Origin: Halobacteriovorax sp.
GTDB taxonomy: Bacteria; Bdellovibrionota; Bacteriovoracia; Bacteriovoracales; Bacteriovoracaceae
Length of the DNA stretch: 64,000 bases
Direction: 5' to 3'
Assembly: GCA_002720865.1 (NCBI GenBank)
Contig: PBIO01000011.1
Span: 124,001 to 188,000 of the forward strand
In this document: piece after piece, positions 50,964 to 59,220 of the stretch
How positions within the stretch are numbered: the stretch's first letter is position 1
Layout of the letters: every line of letters starts with the position of its first letter
The notes under the pieces: generated by a model
What the model saw: only the letters and a program-made list of their open reading frames with translations
Databases searched by the model: none
Told to the model about the DNA's origin: nothing
Program-made: the position numbers and the translations under genes

Positions 50964-51395
50964 CTAGATTAGATTTAGTCGTCCCAACTCAGTAAGCATC
51001 ATTTCTACTCTCATTCGTGGTATACATAAGCGATTAATTATCTTCTCTTCTTTTAATCCAAATCCTTTTAGCTCTAAAACAGCAAAAGCTAGCCACTGGT
51101 TTCGATCCTCAATATTACGAAGCACGACTAAGGATTGCTCTACCTCTAGAACTAAATCATTGAACTCCTGCTTCTGCCCGTTAAAAAGTCCTAGTTCCGA
51201 TAATTTCGAGAATATATACTCCATAGATTCTAAACTTGGTTTCTTTCGCTTAAAGTAAATATCTGATAGAGCCAAATAGGAGATATCTAAGAGATCGGCT
51301 AAATCAAAAAGTGAAAAGTCCTCCCCCTTTTTAGATTGAGAGCTTAGAGTTTCGGACAATAAAAATGTGAATCGTTTTAAAGTTTTCATACTCAA
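50964..51395 (-). CDS. Predicted DNA-binding protein of unknown family
   Basis: A 143-residue protein, all helical. LFDLADLLDISYLALSDIYF (about residues 28-47) followed by KRKKPSLESM resembles the helix-turn-helix and basic arm of XRE-type or TIGR02147 N-terminal regions. A second helical motif at the C-terminus (KIINRLCIPRMRVEMMLTEL) resembles a winged-helix recognition segment. An inverted repeat lies 45-76 bases upstream of its start and could be its operator. It is next to the secreted-protein island at 51.5 kb. Confidence 0.6.
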   Translation of the reverse strand: MSMKTLKRFTFLLSETLSSQSKKGEDFSLFDLADLLDISYLALSDIYFKRKKPSLESMEYIFSKLSELGLFNGQKQEFNDLVLEVEQSLVVLRNIEDRNQWLAFAVLELKGFGLKEEKIINRLCIPRMRVEMMLTELGRLNLI

Positions 51396-51439
51396 ATTGT
51401 ATGAAAGAACTGGAATTAAATTTAGGGAGTTATTTGAAA

Positions 51440-51471
51440 CGTATTTGCCATACTAATGCATGACAAATACG
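51440..51471. promoter_or_regulatory. Inverted repeat upstream of the predicted regulator
   Basis: CGTATTTG and CAAATACG form a perfect eight-base inverted repeat with a 16-base spacer. It lies between the regulator gene start (51395) and the stop of the secreted Cys-protein gene (51487). An operator or a terminator are both possible. Confidence 0.45.
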
Positions 51472-51486
51472 CCTATATAATGATGC

Positions 51487-52032
51487 TTATTTATCTATTG
51501 TTTTACTATCTTCTGACTCTTTTTCACTAGAATCAGACTTACTACAAGGTTTTGAGACTGAATACTTACTTAGTGAAGCTTCTTTCTCGTCAACAATCTT
51601 ATTACAGTATTTGGTGGCATACTTTTTCCAGGCCGCCTTGGACATCTTACATTCCTTATCAAATTCCTTAAAGATTGTTTTAACGTTCTTACAAGTGAAC
51701 AGAACCGCTTTGTAAGCCATTTTTTTCTTATCAACCACAATATCGCTAGGCTTTTTAAAATCCTTCTTTTTCTTATTCTTTAACTTTTCTACTTGGATCT
51801 TTTTAATCCCACATTTCTTTTTGTCCGCAGTACATTTATCCTTACAAAAGTTTTTAGATCTCTCTCTCCACTCTTTATAAGATTTCCCACTATTATTATC
51901 GAAATCTTTCTTTAAGTTGTTGTGACATTTAATACTAACCTTTTTAAACTTCTTCGCTTCTTCTTCAGCACTTAAGCTCAGACTAAAACTAATACAGCAA
52001 ATAGCAATAAAAACTGTTTTTAATAACTTCAT
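51487..52032 (-). CDS. Secreted Lys/Cys-rich protein, paralogue 1
   Basis: A 181-residue precursor with a signal peptide (about 1-22) and a very basic mature protein. Cys residues are patterned in two modules: KCHN...FCKDKCTADKKKCGI, then FTCKNVKTIFKEFDKEC, WKKYATKYCNKI and YSVSKPC. The second module is shared with the genes at 52227 and 52896. The tail is Ser/Glu/Asp-rich. I know of no named family. It is read in the opposite direction to its two paralogues, and the divergent promoters must lie in 52033-52226. Confidence 0.75.
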   Translation of the reverse strand: MKLLKTVFIAICCISFSLSLSAEEEAKKFKKVSIKCHNNLKKDFDNNSGKSYKEWRERSKNFCKDKCTADKKKCGIKKIQVEKLKNKKKKDFKKPSDIVVDKKKMAYKAVLFTCKNVKTIFKEFDKECKMSKAAWKKYATKYCNKIVDEKEASLSKYSVSKPCSKSDSSEKESEDSKTIDK

Positions 52033-52226
52033 CTTTAGAATCCTTTTTTAATGTTCTTTTAGAAATTCTACTCTGAGGGGCCCTTTCTCCCTACAGGAAA
52101 TTCTTACCAACAAGATAAGTGCCTGATTTTAAAGAGTTTTAAATATAGTGCGCTTTAAAAATCTCCCTAAATTACGTGAAGAGAAAGAGGCATTATGGCT
52201 ATAGAACTTCAAAACAGGAGACAGAC

Positions 52227-52772
52227 ATGAAGACGACACTAATTTTAATGGCAACTGTAATTGCATTTACCTCTTCAGTCGTATTGGCCGAAGATACTAA
52301 AAAGAAACCAAACCTTTCCGTTGAAGTAAAAGAGATCTCTCATTATACCAGAGCAACTTTTACATGTTATGACGGCGAAGGAGTAAGTTTCAAAGATAAA
52401 GTAGGTCTTCCTGCTAAGATCTATAGAAAGAAAGGTGAAGTTTTTTGTAAAAATAGATGCTCTAAAGTTACTAATAAATGCGGTATTAATAGCTCGCAAA
52501 TCACTGGCTTTGCTGGACTTTATAGAAATGATCTATTTAGAAAGCTCCTCTATACTTGCCAAGGTGTAAAAACGATTTTCACCGAATTTGGAAACTCTTG
52601 TAAAACAAGAGCTGAGTGGAAAAAATTTGCCTTCAAAAGATGTAGAAAACTAGTGGGAAAACTTCCTGACGCATTAAATGGCTATGAAGTTAGTCACAAA
52701 TGTAAAAAGAGAAAAACACTTGAAAATCGTCTAGAGAGAAGAGACGCTGCTTCAAGTTCCCTAAAAAAATAA
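52227..52772 (+). CDS. Secreted Lys/Cys-rich protein, paralogue 2
   Basis: A 181-residue precursor starting at the ATG at 52227 after CAGGAG; the ATG at 52176 lacks a ribosome-binding site. A signal peptide ends at VLAED. Module 1 has TCYDGEG, then VFCKNRCSKVTNKCGI. Module 2 has YTCQGVKTIFTEFGNSCK, then EWKKFAFKRCRKLV and YEVSHKC, matching paralogue 1 residue by residue in spacing. The C-terminus is basic. Eight Cys suggest four disulphides. It ends in a terminator, so it is monocistronic. Confidence 0.77.
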   Translation: MKTTLILMATVIAFTSSVVLAEDTKKKPNLSVEVKEISHYTRATFTCYDGEGVSFKDKVGLPAKIYRKKGEVFCKNRCSKVTNKCGINSSQITGFAGLYRNDLFRKLLYTCQGVKTIFTEFGNSCKTRAEWKKFAFKRCRKLVGKLPDALNGYEVSHKCKKRKTLENRLERRDAASSSLKK

Positions 52773-52798
52773 TCCTCCATCCAACTCAATACTTAGAA

Positions 52799-52823
52799 GG
52801 CCCGCCAAGCGGGTCTTTTTTTT
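52799..52823 (+). terminator. Intrinsic terminator after paralogue 2
   Basis: A seven-base-pair GC-rich stem (GGCCCGC/GCGGGTC, one G-T pair) with loop CAA is followed by eight or more T residues. Confidence 0.92.
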
Positions 52824-52895
52824 GTCTCAAAAAACTCCCTAAAAAAAAATCATAAATCTTACTAATATTAAAACAACCAAAAACAGGAGAGAATG

Positions 52896-53378
52896 ATGAA
52901 CACATTAAAAACGATATTGATTACTCTTAGCTTAATTATTGGATTCTCAAGCCTGGCTTCAGCCGGTGAAGAAGCCCTTTTTAAGGGAGTTCAGTACAAA
53001 TGTAAAAACTATAAAACTGGAAAAATAAAAGACGCCAAAGGACTCTCAAGGTCATCGTTAATTAAGAAAGCAAAAAAGCTATGCGGGCATATTGGTCTAA
53101 AAGAATTTCATATATTTGGTTTTTTAGGTGCTTTTAAAGCCGACCAATACGAGGTTTTAAGTTACACCTGTCAAGACTTTAACAAAGCTTTCCAAGAAAG
53201 AGACCCAAAATGTAAATCTCAAAAAGAATGGAAAGAAATTGCCAAAAAAAGATGTGCCAAGATCAGCCTAATGCCAAGAAAGCTTACTTCTTATAAAGTA
53301 AGTAAAAAATGTAAAATTAGAAGTTTAAAGAAAGAAGTTACTCCATCGCGGACTTTTTTCAGAAGATCTTCTAAATAG
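52896..53378 (+). CDS. Secreted Lys/Cys-rich protein, paralogue 3
   Basis: A 160-residue precursor from the ATG at 52896 (AGGAG with six-base spacing; an ATG one codon earlier is closer than ideal). A signal peptide ends at ASAGE. Module 1 is reduced, with only KCKNYKTG and KLCGHIGL. Module 2 is complete: YTCQDFNKAFQERDPKCK, EWKEIAKKRCAKI and YKVSKKC. The tail is Arg/Lys-rich. The loss of two Cys in module 1 compared with paralogues 1 and 2 implies one disulphide fewer. A terminator follows. Confidence 0.77.
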   Translation: MNTLKTILITLSLIIGFSSLASAGEEALFKGVQYKCKNYKTGKIKDAKGLSRSSLIKKAKKLCGHIGLKEFHIFGFLGAFKADQYEVLSYTCQDFNKAFQERDPKCKSQKEWKEIAKKRCAKISLMPRKLTSYKVSKKCKIRSLKKEVTPSRTFFRRSSK

Positions 53379-53386
53379 GGTAGTTT

Positions 53387-53416
53387 AAAGGGCCTTCGGA
53401 TGTGAGGCCCTTTTTT
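53387..53416. terminator. Bidirectional terminator
   Basis: A nine-base-pair stem (AAAGGGCCT/AGGCCCTTT) with a nine-base loop ends in six T residues, between paralogue 3 and the convergent TPR gene. The flanking A and T runs allow function in both directions. Confidence 0.88.
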
Positions 53417-54986
53417 AAGATGCTTTTTTGATTGAATAAATTTTCGCTTTTCCATTACCACTAGAGCTAATCATTTCTTTTTCTTCCCACTCTCCTATCC
53501 ACCTATTGGCCATAGATTTAGTAATAGAAAAAAAGTTCTCTAAGTCAGACCTCTTAAACTCTTCACCTGGACAGTTCTTCATAAAGTAGGCAAATTGTCC
53601 GCGGATTTTATTGTCCATGGGCAAGATAATTTGAACCTTACTAGAGTCTATTTTAAAGTGCCTATCCTTAGTTTCAATTTCAAAGCCCTTCGTTTTTAAC
53701 TGCTTTACAATTTTTTTAATTCTGTCCACTCCAACAGAGGGGTGAATAAATTCTTGCCTATAGACATAGTCGATCAAGGCCCATTCTGAAACTCCAGCAC
53801 TCCCGCTACCAATTATAATATTGAGTGTGCTACTTTCAATCTCTGTCAGAAAAGTAAAGCTTTCGTTGATATTAATAAGCCCTGAGCACAGATCCCAAAA
53901 GTTTTTATTCTCTTCAATTCTAAGCTCATCATATATCGCCGGTAAGATTTCACTTCCATCCAATAGCCAACAATCCGCTGAGTTTTGGACGTACTGTTTT
54001 TCAATCCATTTAGGGAGAGGGTTTTTGTTATTCGGATTAAGACTTTTACCGAGCAAATATCGATAGGGTGAAAAAGAGTGATGTGCCCGAACCATGACTT
54101 TATCTTCAAACTCCAGGTCATTATAGCCGCTTTTCTCTAACCAATAATAAAGGCTCATCTTTGCGATGGGTTGAGAATTCTTTTTGTTTAATATCTCTAT
54201 TCCTTTCAGAAGTTCTACTTGTGCTTTTTCGTCTTCTCCTGCAAGGACATAGCAGGCACCTGACATTTGACAGAGATAAGCCATATCCTTGGACTCATTT
54301 TTATCCTTAAGGTACTTCCAAGCTGAATTAAATTCAAGCCTTGCTCTAGAGAGATTACCTTCAAACAGATAACATTCTCCAAGAACTTCGTGACACATCG
54401 ATTTTAAAGAGATCTCTTCACTTGAAAGCTCACTAAGCAGGCCTTCTACTAACGACTTAGAACTCTCATATTCCCCTAAGCCATTATAACAATCAGCAAG
54501 ACTAACTTTTACTACGGCCATATTTAGGCGATTAGAAAAGCTATTTAACTCTATCGCTTTTTCAAAAAAAGTTGCTGCTTCTTTAAACATATAGGCACTT
54601 AGAAAAACTTTTCCCTTGGTCTCAAAGTACTTTGGATAGATTGTTGAGATTGGAATATTTCTCTCGTTAACTATTTTATCAATAACTTCAAAGTGCTTCA
54701 TTGCCACATACTTTGCTCCAAGAAAGTTTAGGAGATAGGCATGTCGAATCTGTAGTGGAATTTCTTCTTGATTGATATTAAGTAACTCACTTTCTGAGGC
54801 CAGGTCCCCTAAAATCTTAAGAGCTTTATCGGGTTCATTCGCCCAAAGATACCATTCAGATAATCTCAACTTATCCTTAACACAAAACGAGCGAACACCT
54901 TTAAGTTTCGAGAGTTCTTTGACCACAATTTCAAAATTATTCTCCAAAATGGCCTGTTCAATAAGTTTTACAAAATCTTCTTTCAA
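53415..54986 (-). CDS. TPR protein with C-terminal winged-helix domains, predicted regulator
   Basis: A 523-residue cytoplasmic protein. Residues about 1-300 are a helical repeat array of TPR type (AATFFEKAIELNSFSNRL, LADCYNGLGEYESSKSLVE, LGECYLFEGNLSRARLEF). Residues about 400-455 (ALIDYVYRQEFIHPSVGVDR to FEIETKDRHFKID) resemble the winged helix of OmpR-type output domains. A last segment (about 465-520, FKRSDLENFFSITKSMANRW to GKAKIYSI) looks like a second winged helix. It is flanked by the secreted Cys-protein genes and may regulate them; that is inference from position. No sensor domain other than the TPRs is visible. Confidence 0.72.
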   Translation of the reverse strand: MKEDFVKLIEQAILENNFEIVVKELSKLKGVRSFCVKDKLRLSEWYLWANEPDKALKILGDLASESELLNINQEEIPLQIRHAYLLNFLGAKYVAMKHFEVIDKIVNERNIPISTIYPKYFETKGKVFLSAYMFKEAATFFEKAIELNSFSNRLNMAVVKVSLADCYNGLGEYESSKSLVEGLLSELSSEEISLKSMCHEVLGECYLFEGNLSRARLEFNSAWKYLKDKNESKDMAYLCQMSGACYVLAGEDEKAQVELLKGIEILNKKNSQPIAKMSLYYWLEKSGYNDLEFEDKVMVRAHHSFSPYRYLLGKSLNPNNKNPLPKWIEKQYVQNSADCWLLDGSEILPAIYDELRIEENKNFWDLCSGLININESFTFLTEIESSTLNIIIGSGSAGVSEWALIDYVYRQEFIHPSVGVDRIKKIVKQLKTKGFEIETKDRHFKIDSSKVQIILPMDNKIRGQFAYFMKNCPGEEFKRSDLENFFSITKSMANRWIGEWEEKEMISSSGNGKAKIYSIKKAS

Positions 54987-55160
54987 AAAAATTCCTCCAT
55001 CTCCTTATCGGCCAATCTGGCCAAGGTCTAAAGAGGCTGACGAAATCACTCAGAATGTTATAGAATAGCCCCTAAACGCATTTTTACACTTTTTAGGGAG
55101 AAATTTGAGTCGATTTGCATTCAATTGGACTCCCCTCTATTATTGGGACAGGAGTTAATT

Positions 55161-55580
55161 ATGATCAAGCTATTCGCCATAAGTATTTTCCTTTTTTCCA
55201 CAATTACCTTTGCTTCTGAGGAAGCAATAAAACAAGTTAAAAAATTAGAAGTTGAAATTTCTAAAATTGAAAAAGACTCTCACTCTTGCAAAAAGCTTGA
55301 GAGTAAAGAGCAAGTGCCTTGTCACAAGAAAAAAGACCGAGCTCTTTCTAAAGCTCAATATAAAAAGCTAGCTATCTCAAAATGTTTAAAAACGAAAAAA
55401 GACCAAGTTAAATGTTTAAAGAAAATTGATGCAAAGACTGATGACTGTCTTTTCTTAAAAAAAGGAAATATCGTTTGTAAAAATGGAAATCGTTTTCTTA
55501 CTGTCAACGATGGAAAGAAAGTAGATGAGCCAAGCTCGACCACTGAAAATAGTAGCAACCAAAACACGAATAAAAAATAG
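55161..55580 (+). CDS. Secreted protein with three C-x9/10-C hairpins
   Basis: A 139-residue precursor from the ATG at 55161 (ACAGGAG upstream). A signal peptide ends at TFASE. Six Cys form three pairs: C-x10-C (SCKKLESKEQVPC), C-x9-C (KCLKTKKDQVKC) and C-x9-C (DCLFLKKGNIVC), each in a Lys-rich predicted helix or loop. The last pair is followed by KNGNRFLTVN, a motif repeated at the end of the next gene with identical spacing. The tail is Asn/Ser/Thr-rich. It is two bases upstream of that gene, so they form an operon. Confidence 0.75.
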   Translation: MIKLFAISIFLFSTITFASEEAIKQVKKLEVEISKIEKDSHSCKKLESKEQVPCHKKKDRALSKAQYKKLAISKCLKTKKDQVKCLKKIDAKTDDCLFLKKGNIVCKNGNRFLTVNDGKKVDEPSSTTENSSNQNTNKK

Positions 55581-55582
55581 AT

Positions 55583-56338
55583 ATGAAAAAGCAATCACTA
55601 ATCATCATATTTCTTTTTACTATCTTTGCTGGGATAGCGGCGGCTTTAAGTATTAATAGTAAGCAAAAATGTCTTACTTTAGACTCAAACATGTCAAAAC
55701 TTAAGTGTATTGCCAAAATCCGAGATACCAAGATTCAAAAGATAAATACTTTGGTTGCTAAAAAATGTAAGAGCTGGGTCAAACCAGAAGAAAAAGTCGC
55801 CTGCTTTGAGCAACAAATTATCAAAATCTGTGGTTCGCATATAAAAGACAAAGATAAATGCTTAGGTCTAATTAAGCTTGAATATCCAAATTTTCCTAAA
55901 TACTGTTCTCGATTTTCAAGAAATCAAAGTAAGAAAAACTGTTTAAAGGACTCTAAGGATTTAGAAGTTAGATGGAAACTCGTTACTAGAAATTATTGGA
56001 TTGATAAAAAGAAGTGCGGGTCCAAAAAATACGTCAATAACTGTATTGATGTTGCGAGAAGATCAAGATTAAAAGAAAAATTCTATATTCATCAAAGTGA
56101 GAAATGCTTTAAAGCCGATACCCAAAAGTCTCGCTCTGTCTGCTTAAGTCTCTATCGTAAGAAAAGTAAACTAAACCTTCCTCTTGATATTAGTAAAAAC
56201 CCCAACGAACAATGTATAAAAATTAACAATGAACAATTACTTTGCCGGGACGGATCTTTATTTCAATTAGTAAATGAAGTTAACCCTGTTCAATTAGAAT
56301 CTTCTTTAAAAATGGGTGACGGAGATCGGGGTGGATAA
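55583..56338 (+). CDS. Secreted protein with seven C-xn-C hairpin repeats
   Basis: A 251-residue precursor with a hydrophobic signal peptide (about 5-23). All 14 Cys fall into seven consecutive pairs with spacings of 11, 11, 9, 11, 8, 11 and 9 residues, mostly preceded by Lys and followed by a hydrophobic residue after the second Cys. This is a tandem repeat of small, probably helical, disulphide-linked hairpins. The last pair is followed by RDGSLFQLVN, matching the end of the 55161 product. No family is known to me. A hairpin without a T-run follows at 56348-56367. Confidence 0.77.
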   Translation: MKKQSLIIIFLFTIFAGIAAALSINSKQKCLTLDSNMSKLKCIAKIRDTKIQKINTLVAKKCKSWVKPEEKVACFEQQIIKICGSHIKDKDKCLGLIKLEYPNFPKYCSRFSRNQSKKNCLKDSKDLEVRWKLVTRNYWIDKKKCGSKKYVNNCIDVARRSRLKEKFYIHQSEKCFKADTQKSRSVCLSLYRKKSKLNLPLDISKNPNEQCIKINNEQLLCRDGSLFQLVNEVNPVQLESSLKMGDGDRGG

Positions 56339-56347
56339 TCCGAAATT

Positions 56348-56367
56348 CTGCCCATATCGGTGGGCAG
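56348..56367 (+). terminator. Weak hairpin downstream of the seven-hairpin gene
   Basis: A seven-base-pair stem (CTGCCCA/TGGGCAG) with a six-base loop lies ten bases after the stop codon. No T-run follows, so termination is uncertain. Confidence 0.45.
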
Positions 56368-56482
56368 CCTTGAAAGAAAAGTCTCCCTAGAAAATCCCCC
56401 TAACCAATTAAAATTACTCCAAAATCTCAATGAAACACTCTATTCCCTAAGCTAGAATTAAGAAATAACCGATAATTCTACT

Positions 56483-59218
56483 ATGAAATACTATAAAGAA
56501 ATCCTTCTTTTAACTATCGCTTCGCTGCTGCCCCTTCTGGCCTTTAGTGAAGAGGGACTTGTCGAATGCCCTAAGACAGTATTTCCAAACACAGAGCTCG
56601 GTTCAATTACTGAGGTCGGCCAAAAATTTGTAGGTTGTGATAGCCAGTTTATCCCAGAAGCGGAACTATGTAAGTGTGCCCAGTCAAACGCCACTCTTTT
56701 AAGTGAGAGTCCTCAAAAAGAAGCTCTTGCGAGAATTTCGAAGGAAGAATCGAAAAAAGCGTGGACTAAAAGTTATAAGAAAGAGTTCCTAAATATAGCT
56801 CAAAGTCTTTTTGATTTAGATGCCATGACAAAAAATAATATCGAGGACGCCGCTTATTTAAAGGATAACTTAAGCCCAACTTGTAATATTTCAAGCATCC
56901 TTTCTTCTCTTAGTGCTTTTGGTTCTTCTGAGGGCTGTGATCAAGATACATTTAAAAACAGGGTCAAAGAAGTTTTCGGAAGTGAGGACTTAAGTGCTAT
57001 TCAAAAAGACTATAGCTCTAGACTATCAAGACTTATTGAAAATCAAGTCCCATCTAATTTAAAAAGTGATCCAAATATTTGTCTTCCCTACTCTACTTAT
57101 AATTATTCTAAAAACTTAAATATCTTAAATTCCAAGAATAAGGGATTTGTCTCAGATAAAATTGAAGAGACAGTAGTTGCCATGAAAGTGGCTGAACTAA
57201 ATGGAAGATGCACGAGCTTACAGGGCCCTAATGTAAGTAATATCTTTTGTAAAAAAGAGCTCCCCGATCTTCCGCTTGATGTATATCAAGCAAGTGTTTC
57301 TCCTGCCCTTTCAAGTAACGATAGCTTCGCTATGGCGAACCTTGTTTCAGCCAGAGCTTACTGCAATAGCGAAGGACCTAAAGAAGTTGGAAGTGAATCA
57401 GCACCAGCTTTTAATGTGGAAAATACGAGAGAAACTGACTTTGAAACTTTTATCAATGGTGAAGGTGGAGATTATCAAAAGTTCAATCAGTCCGTTTGTA
57501 AGTTTCTACCTGAATGTGATAATGGCCAGAGCACGGATAAATCCTGCCGGAATATCTTAAACCTAAGGCAGATGACTCTATCAAATTTAGAGGAAAAAAT
57601 TAGGGGGATTAGACCAAAACTAGAAGCAAAAGTGATTGAGGACCTGATAGAGAAGTTTGCTTATGACCCAGAGTCTATTCTATTTGACTCAAATATCGCT
57701 AAAGTTATGGATAAAAGTGAGCTTGCAGACTTAAAAGGATTTTTAGCGTATTTAAATAACTTTATAATTGATAAGGCCAATGGAAATCAAACACTTCGTG
57801 AGATGGCAGGCCAAGATAGTACTGAAGTAAAAAATCTTAAAGACCCACTGCTACTTGCAGAAAAACGAAAGAGAATCTTAAAGGAAGCCACTTTTGCTAG
57901 TACTCTTACACCAATTGAAAAGGATGACCCAAAATTAGCAAGAGTAAAAAAACCTGTTACCCAAAAACCAGATAAGCCTGATCCTGAAGGTGAACTTGAC
58001 TTAAAAGCCTTTAATGAAAAAAGAAGGCTGTCGGCGGCTCAGTTTAATTTAAATGATATTGAAGATTCTGAGTTAGCTAAAAAATTCCTTGAAGGACCAG
58101 CCGTTCAGAATCCAACCTTTGTGGAACCCCCTAAACCTGAAAACATAACACCTACAAATGTGGTAGTAACGCCGCCGAGAAATGCTCCAAGCGTACCAGC
58201 AAGAAATGTAGACACCCAAGCGAATTTACCTAGTAATGATTTCATCCCCCCAACGAGAAGGTCATCTAATAAAGTCTCTAATTCTTTTAAACCGTCGAGT
58301 ACAATTAATTCACCTGCGACAACGAATGCAGGAAGAAGTTTTAACACAGTTCCTTTTCCAAGCTCAGCCTCAAGCTTTGTACCTAAAGCACCTAGTTCAA
58401 CTTCTAATTCTTCTAGCGGCTTTAAAAGTGCTTCTCGAGGAAAAAAGGCCAATCAGACGAACAGGGACCTTGCTTCTAGTTTTGGCGGTGGACGAAGTCT
58501 CAATAATGAAATCTCAAGATATAAAAATGTAATAGGAAATCTTCCATCAGATATTTCCTCAGCCCCAACGAATTCAGGTCCAGTGACGCCAAGTGAATTT
58601 GAACAAGCTCAACGGAAGCTGGCGGGAGTCCCTGACGGGATAAAACCCGAAAGCGATTTTGAAAAAGAAGAAACGAGTAAAAAAGGAAAAGGTACACCTG
58701 GTACTAAAGGTACAAATGCTTCAAATAAAAAGCTGGACAAGGAAAAAGAGAAAGACGCTAGTGACAAGCTCGCCGCAAAAGGCAAAAAAGGCTTAACCGA
58801 TAAAAATGGAAAGTTCACACCACAGTATATGTACAAATATGTGCTTCCTCATTTAATTGTAGATGTGTTTGGAGTTGAAGAGGTGGTAAAAAAATATAAT
58901 CTATATGGAAAGAGATTTCACACTTTAGAAATCACTGACGAAGAAACATTTATCTTACATACCTATGATTTTGAAAGTTCTTCTGTTCCATTTGTTAGTG
59001 GCTTTGAAGACCAGGAGTATAATCTGGTTAGGCTTGAGATCCTTGAGCAAGTACAAGCAACTTTAGCAGAATCGCGTTCAAGTGCTGTTATTAATAAAAT
59101 TCTAGAGAATACCTCTCACCGAGAAGAACGAGTTGTAAAAACAGAGGTTGAGCAGATCAGACTCTCTGAGAATATGATTCCTTTTGAGGATGTGGAAAAA
59201 AGGTTTGCTCAAAACTAG
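56483..59218 (+). CDS. Large secreted protein with Cys-rich N-domain and disordered centre
   Basis: A 911-residue precursor with a signal peptide (about 1-22). Residues about 25-360 contain all 13 Cys (for example LCKCAQ and VCKFLPECD) and are mostly helical. Residues about 490-690 are Pro/Ser/Asn/Thr-rich and probably disordered; about 725-770 are Lys/Gly-rich. A C-terminal folded domain (about 775-911) begins FTPQYMYKYVLPHLIVDVFG. No family is recognised. No ribosome-binding site precedes the ATG at 56483, and GATAAT lies seven bases before it, so the message may be leaderless. The serine protease gene starts two bases after its stop. Confidence 0.75.
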   Translation: MKYYKEILLLTIASLLPLLAFSEEGLVECPKTVFPNTELGSITEVGQKFVGCDSQFIPEAELCKCAQSNATLLSESPQKEALARISKEESKKAWTKSYKKEFLNIAQSLFDLDAMTKNNIEDAAYLKDNLSPTCNISSILSSLSAFGSSEGCDQDTFKNRVKEVFGSEDLSAIQKDYSSRLSRLIENQVPSNLKSDPNICLPYSTYNYSKNLNILNSKNKGFVSDKIEETVVAMKVAELNGRCTSLQGPNVSNIFCKKELPDLPLDVYQASVSPALSSNDSFAMANLVSARAYCNSEGPKEVGSESAPAFNVENTRETDFETFINGEGGDYQKFNQSVCKFLPECDNGQSTDKSCRNILNLRQMTLSNLEEKIRGIRPKLEAKVIEDLIEKFAYDPESILFDSNIAKVMDKSELADLKGFLAYLNNFIIDKANGNQTLREMAGQDSTEVKNLKDPLLLAEKRKRILKEATFASTLTPIEKDDPKLARVKKPVTQKPDKPDPEGELDLKAFNEKRRLSAAQFNLNDIEDSELAKKFLEGPAVQNPTFVEPPKPENITPTNVVVTPPRNAPSVPARNVDTQANLPSNDFIPPTRRSSNKVSNSFKPSSTINSPATTNAGRSFNTVPFPSSASSFVPKAPSSTSNSSSGFKSASRGKKANQTNRDLASSFGGGRSLNNEISRYKNVIGNLPSDISSAPTNSGPVTPSEFEQAQRKLAGVPDGIKPESDFEKEETSKKGKGTPGTKGTNASNKKLDKEKEKDASDKLAAKGKKGLTDKNGKFTPQYMYKYVLPHLIVDVFGVEEVVKKYNLYGKRFHTLEITDEETFILHTYDFESSSVPFVSGFEDQEYNLVRLEILEQVQATLAESRSSAVINKILENTSHREERVVKTEVEQIRLSENMIPFEDVEKRFAQN

Positions 59219-59220
59219 TC

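Noticed and set aside
58105-58452. 115-residue open frame antisense to the 911-residue secreted protein
   Set aside because: Its Gly/Leu/Val-rich composition is what the complement of a Pro/Ser/Asn-rich region gives; it has no ribosome-binding site and no recognisable domain.
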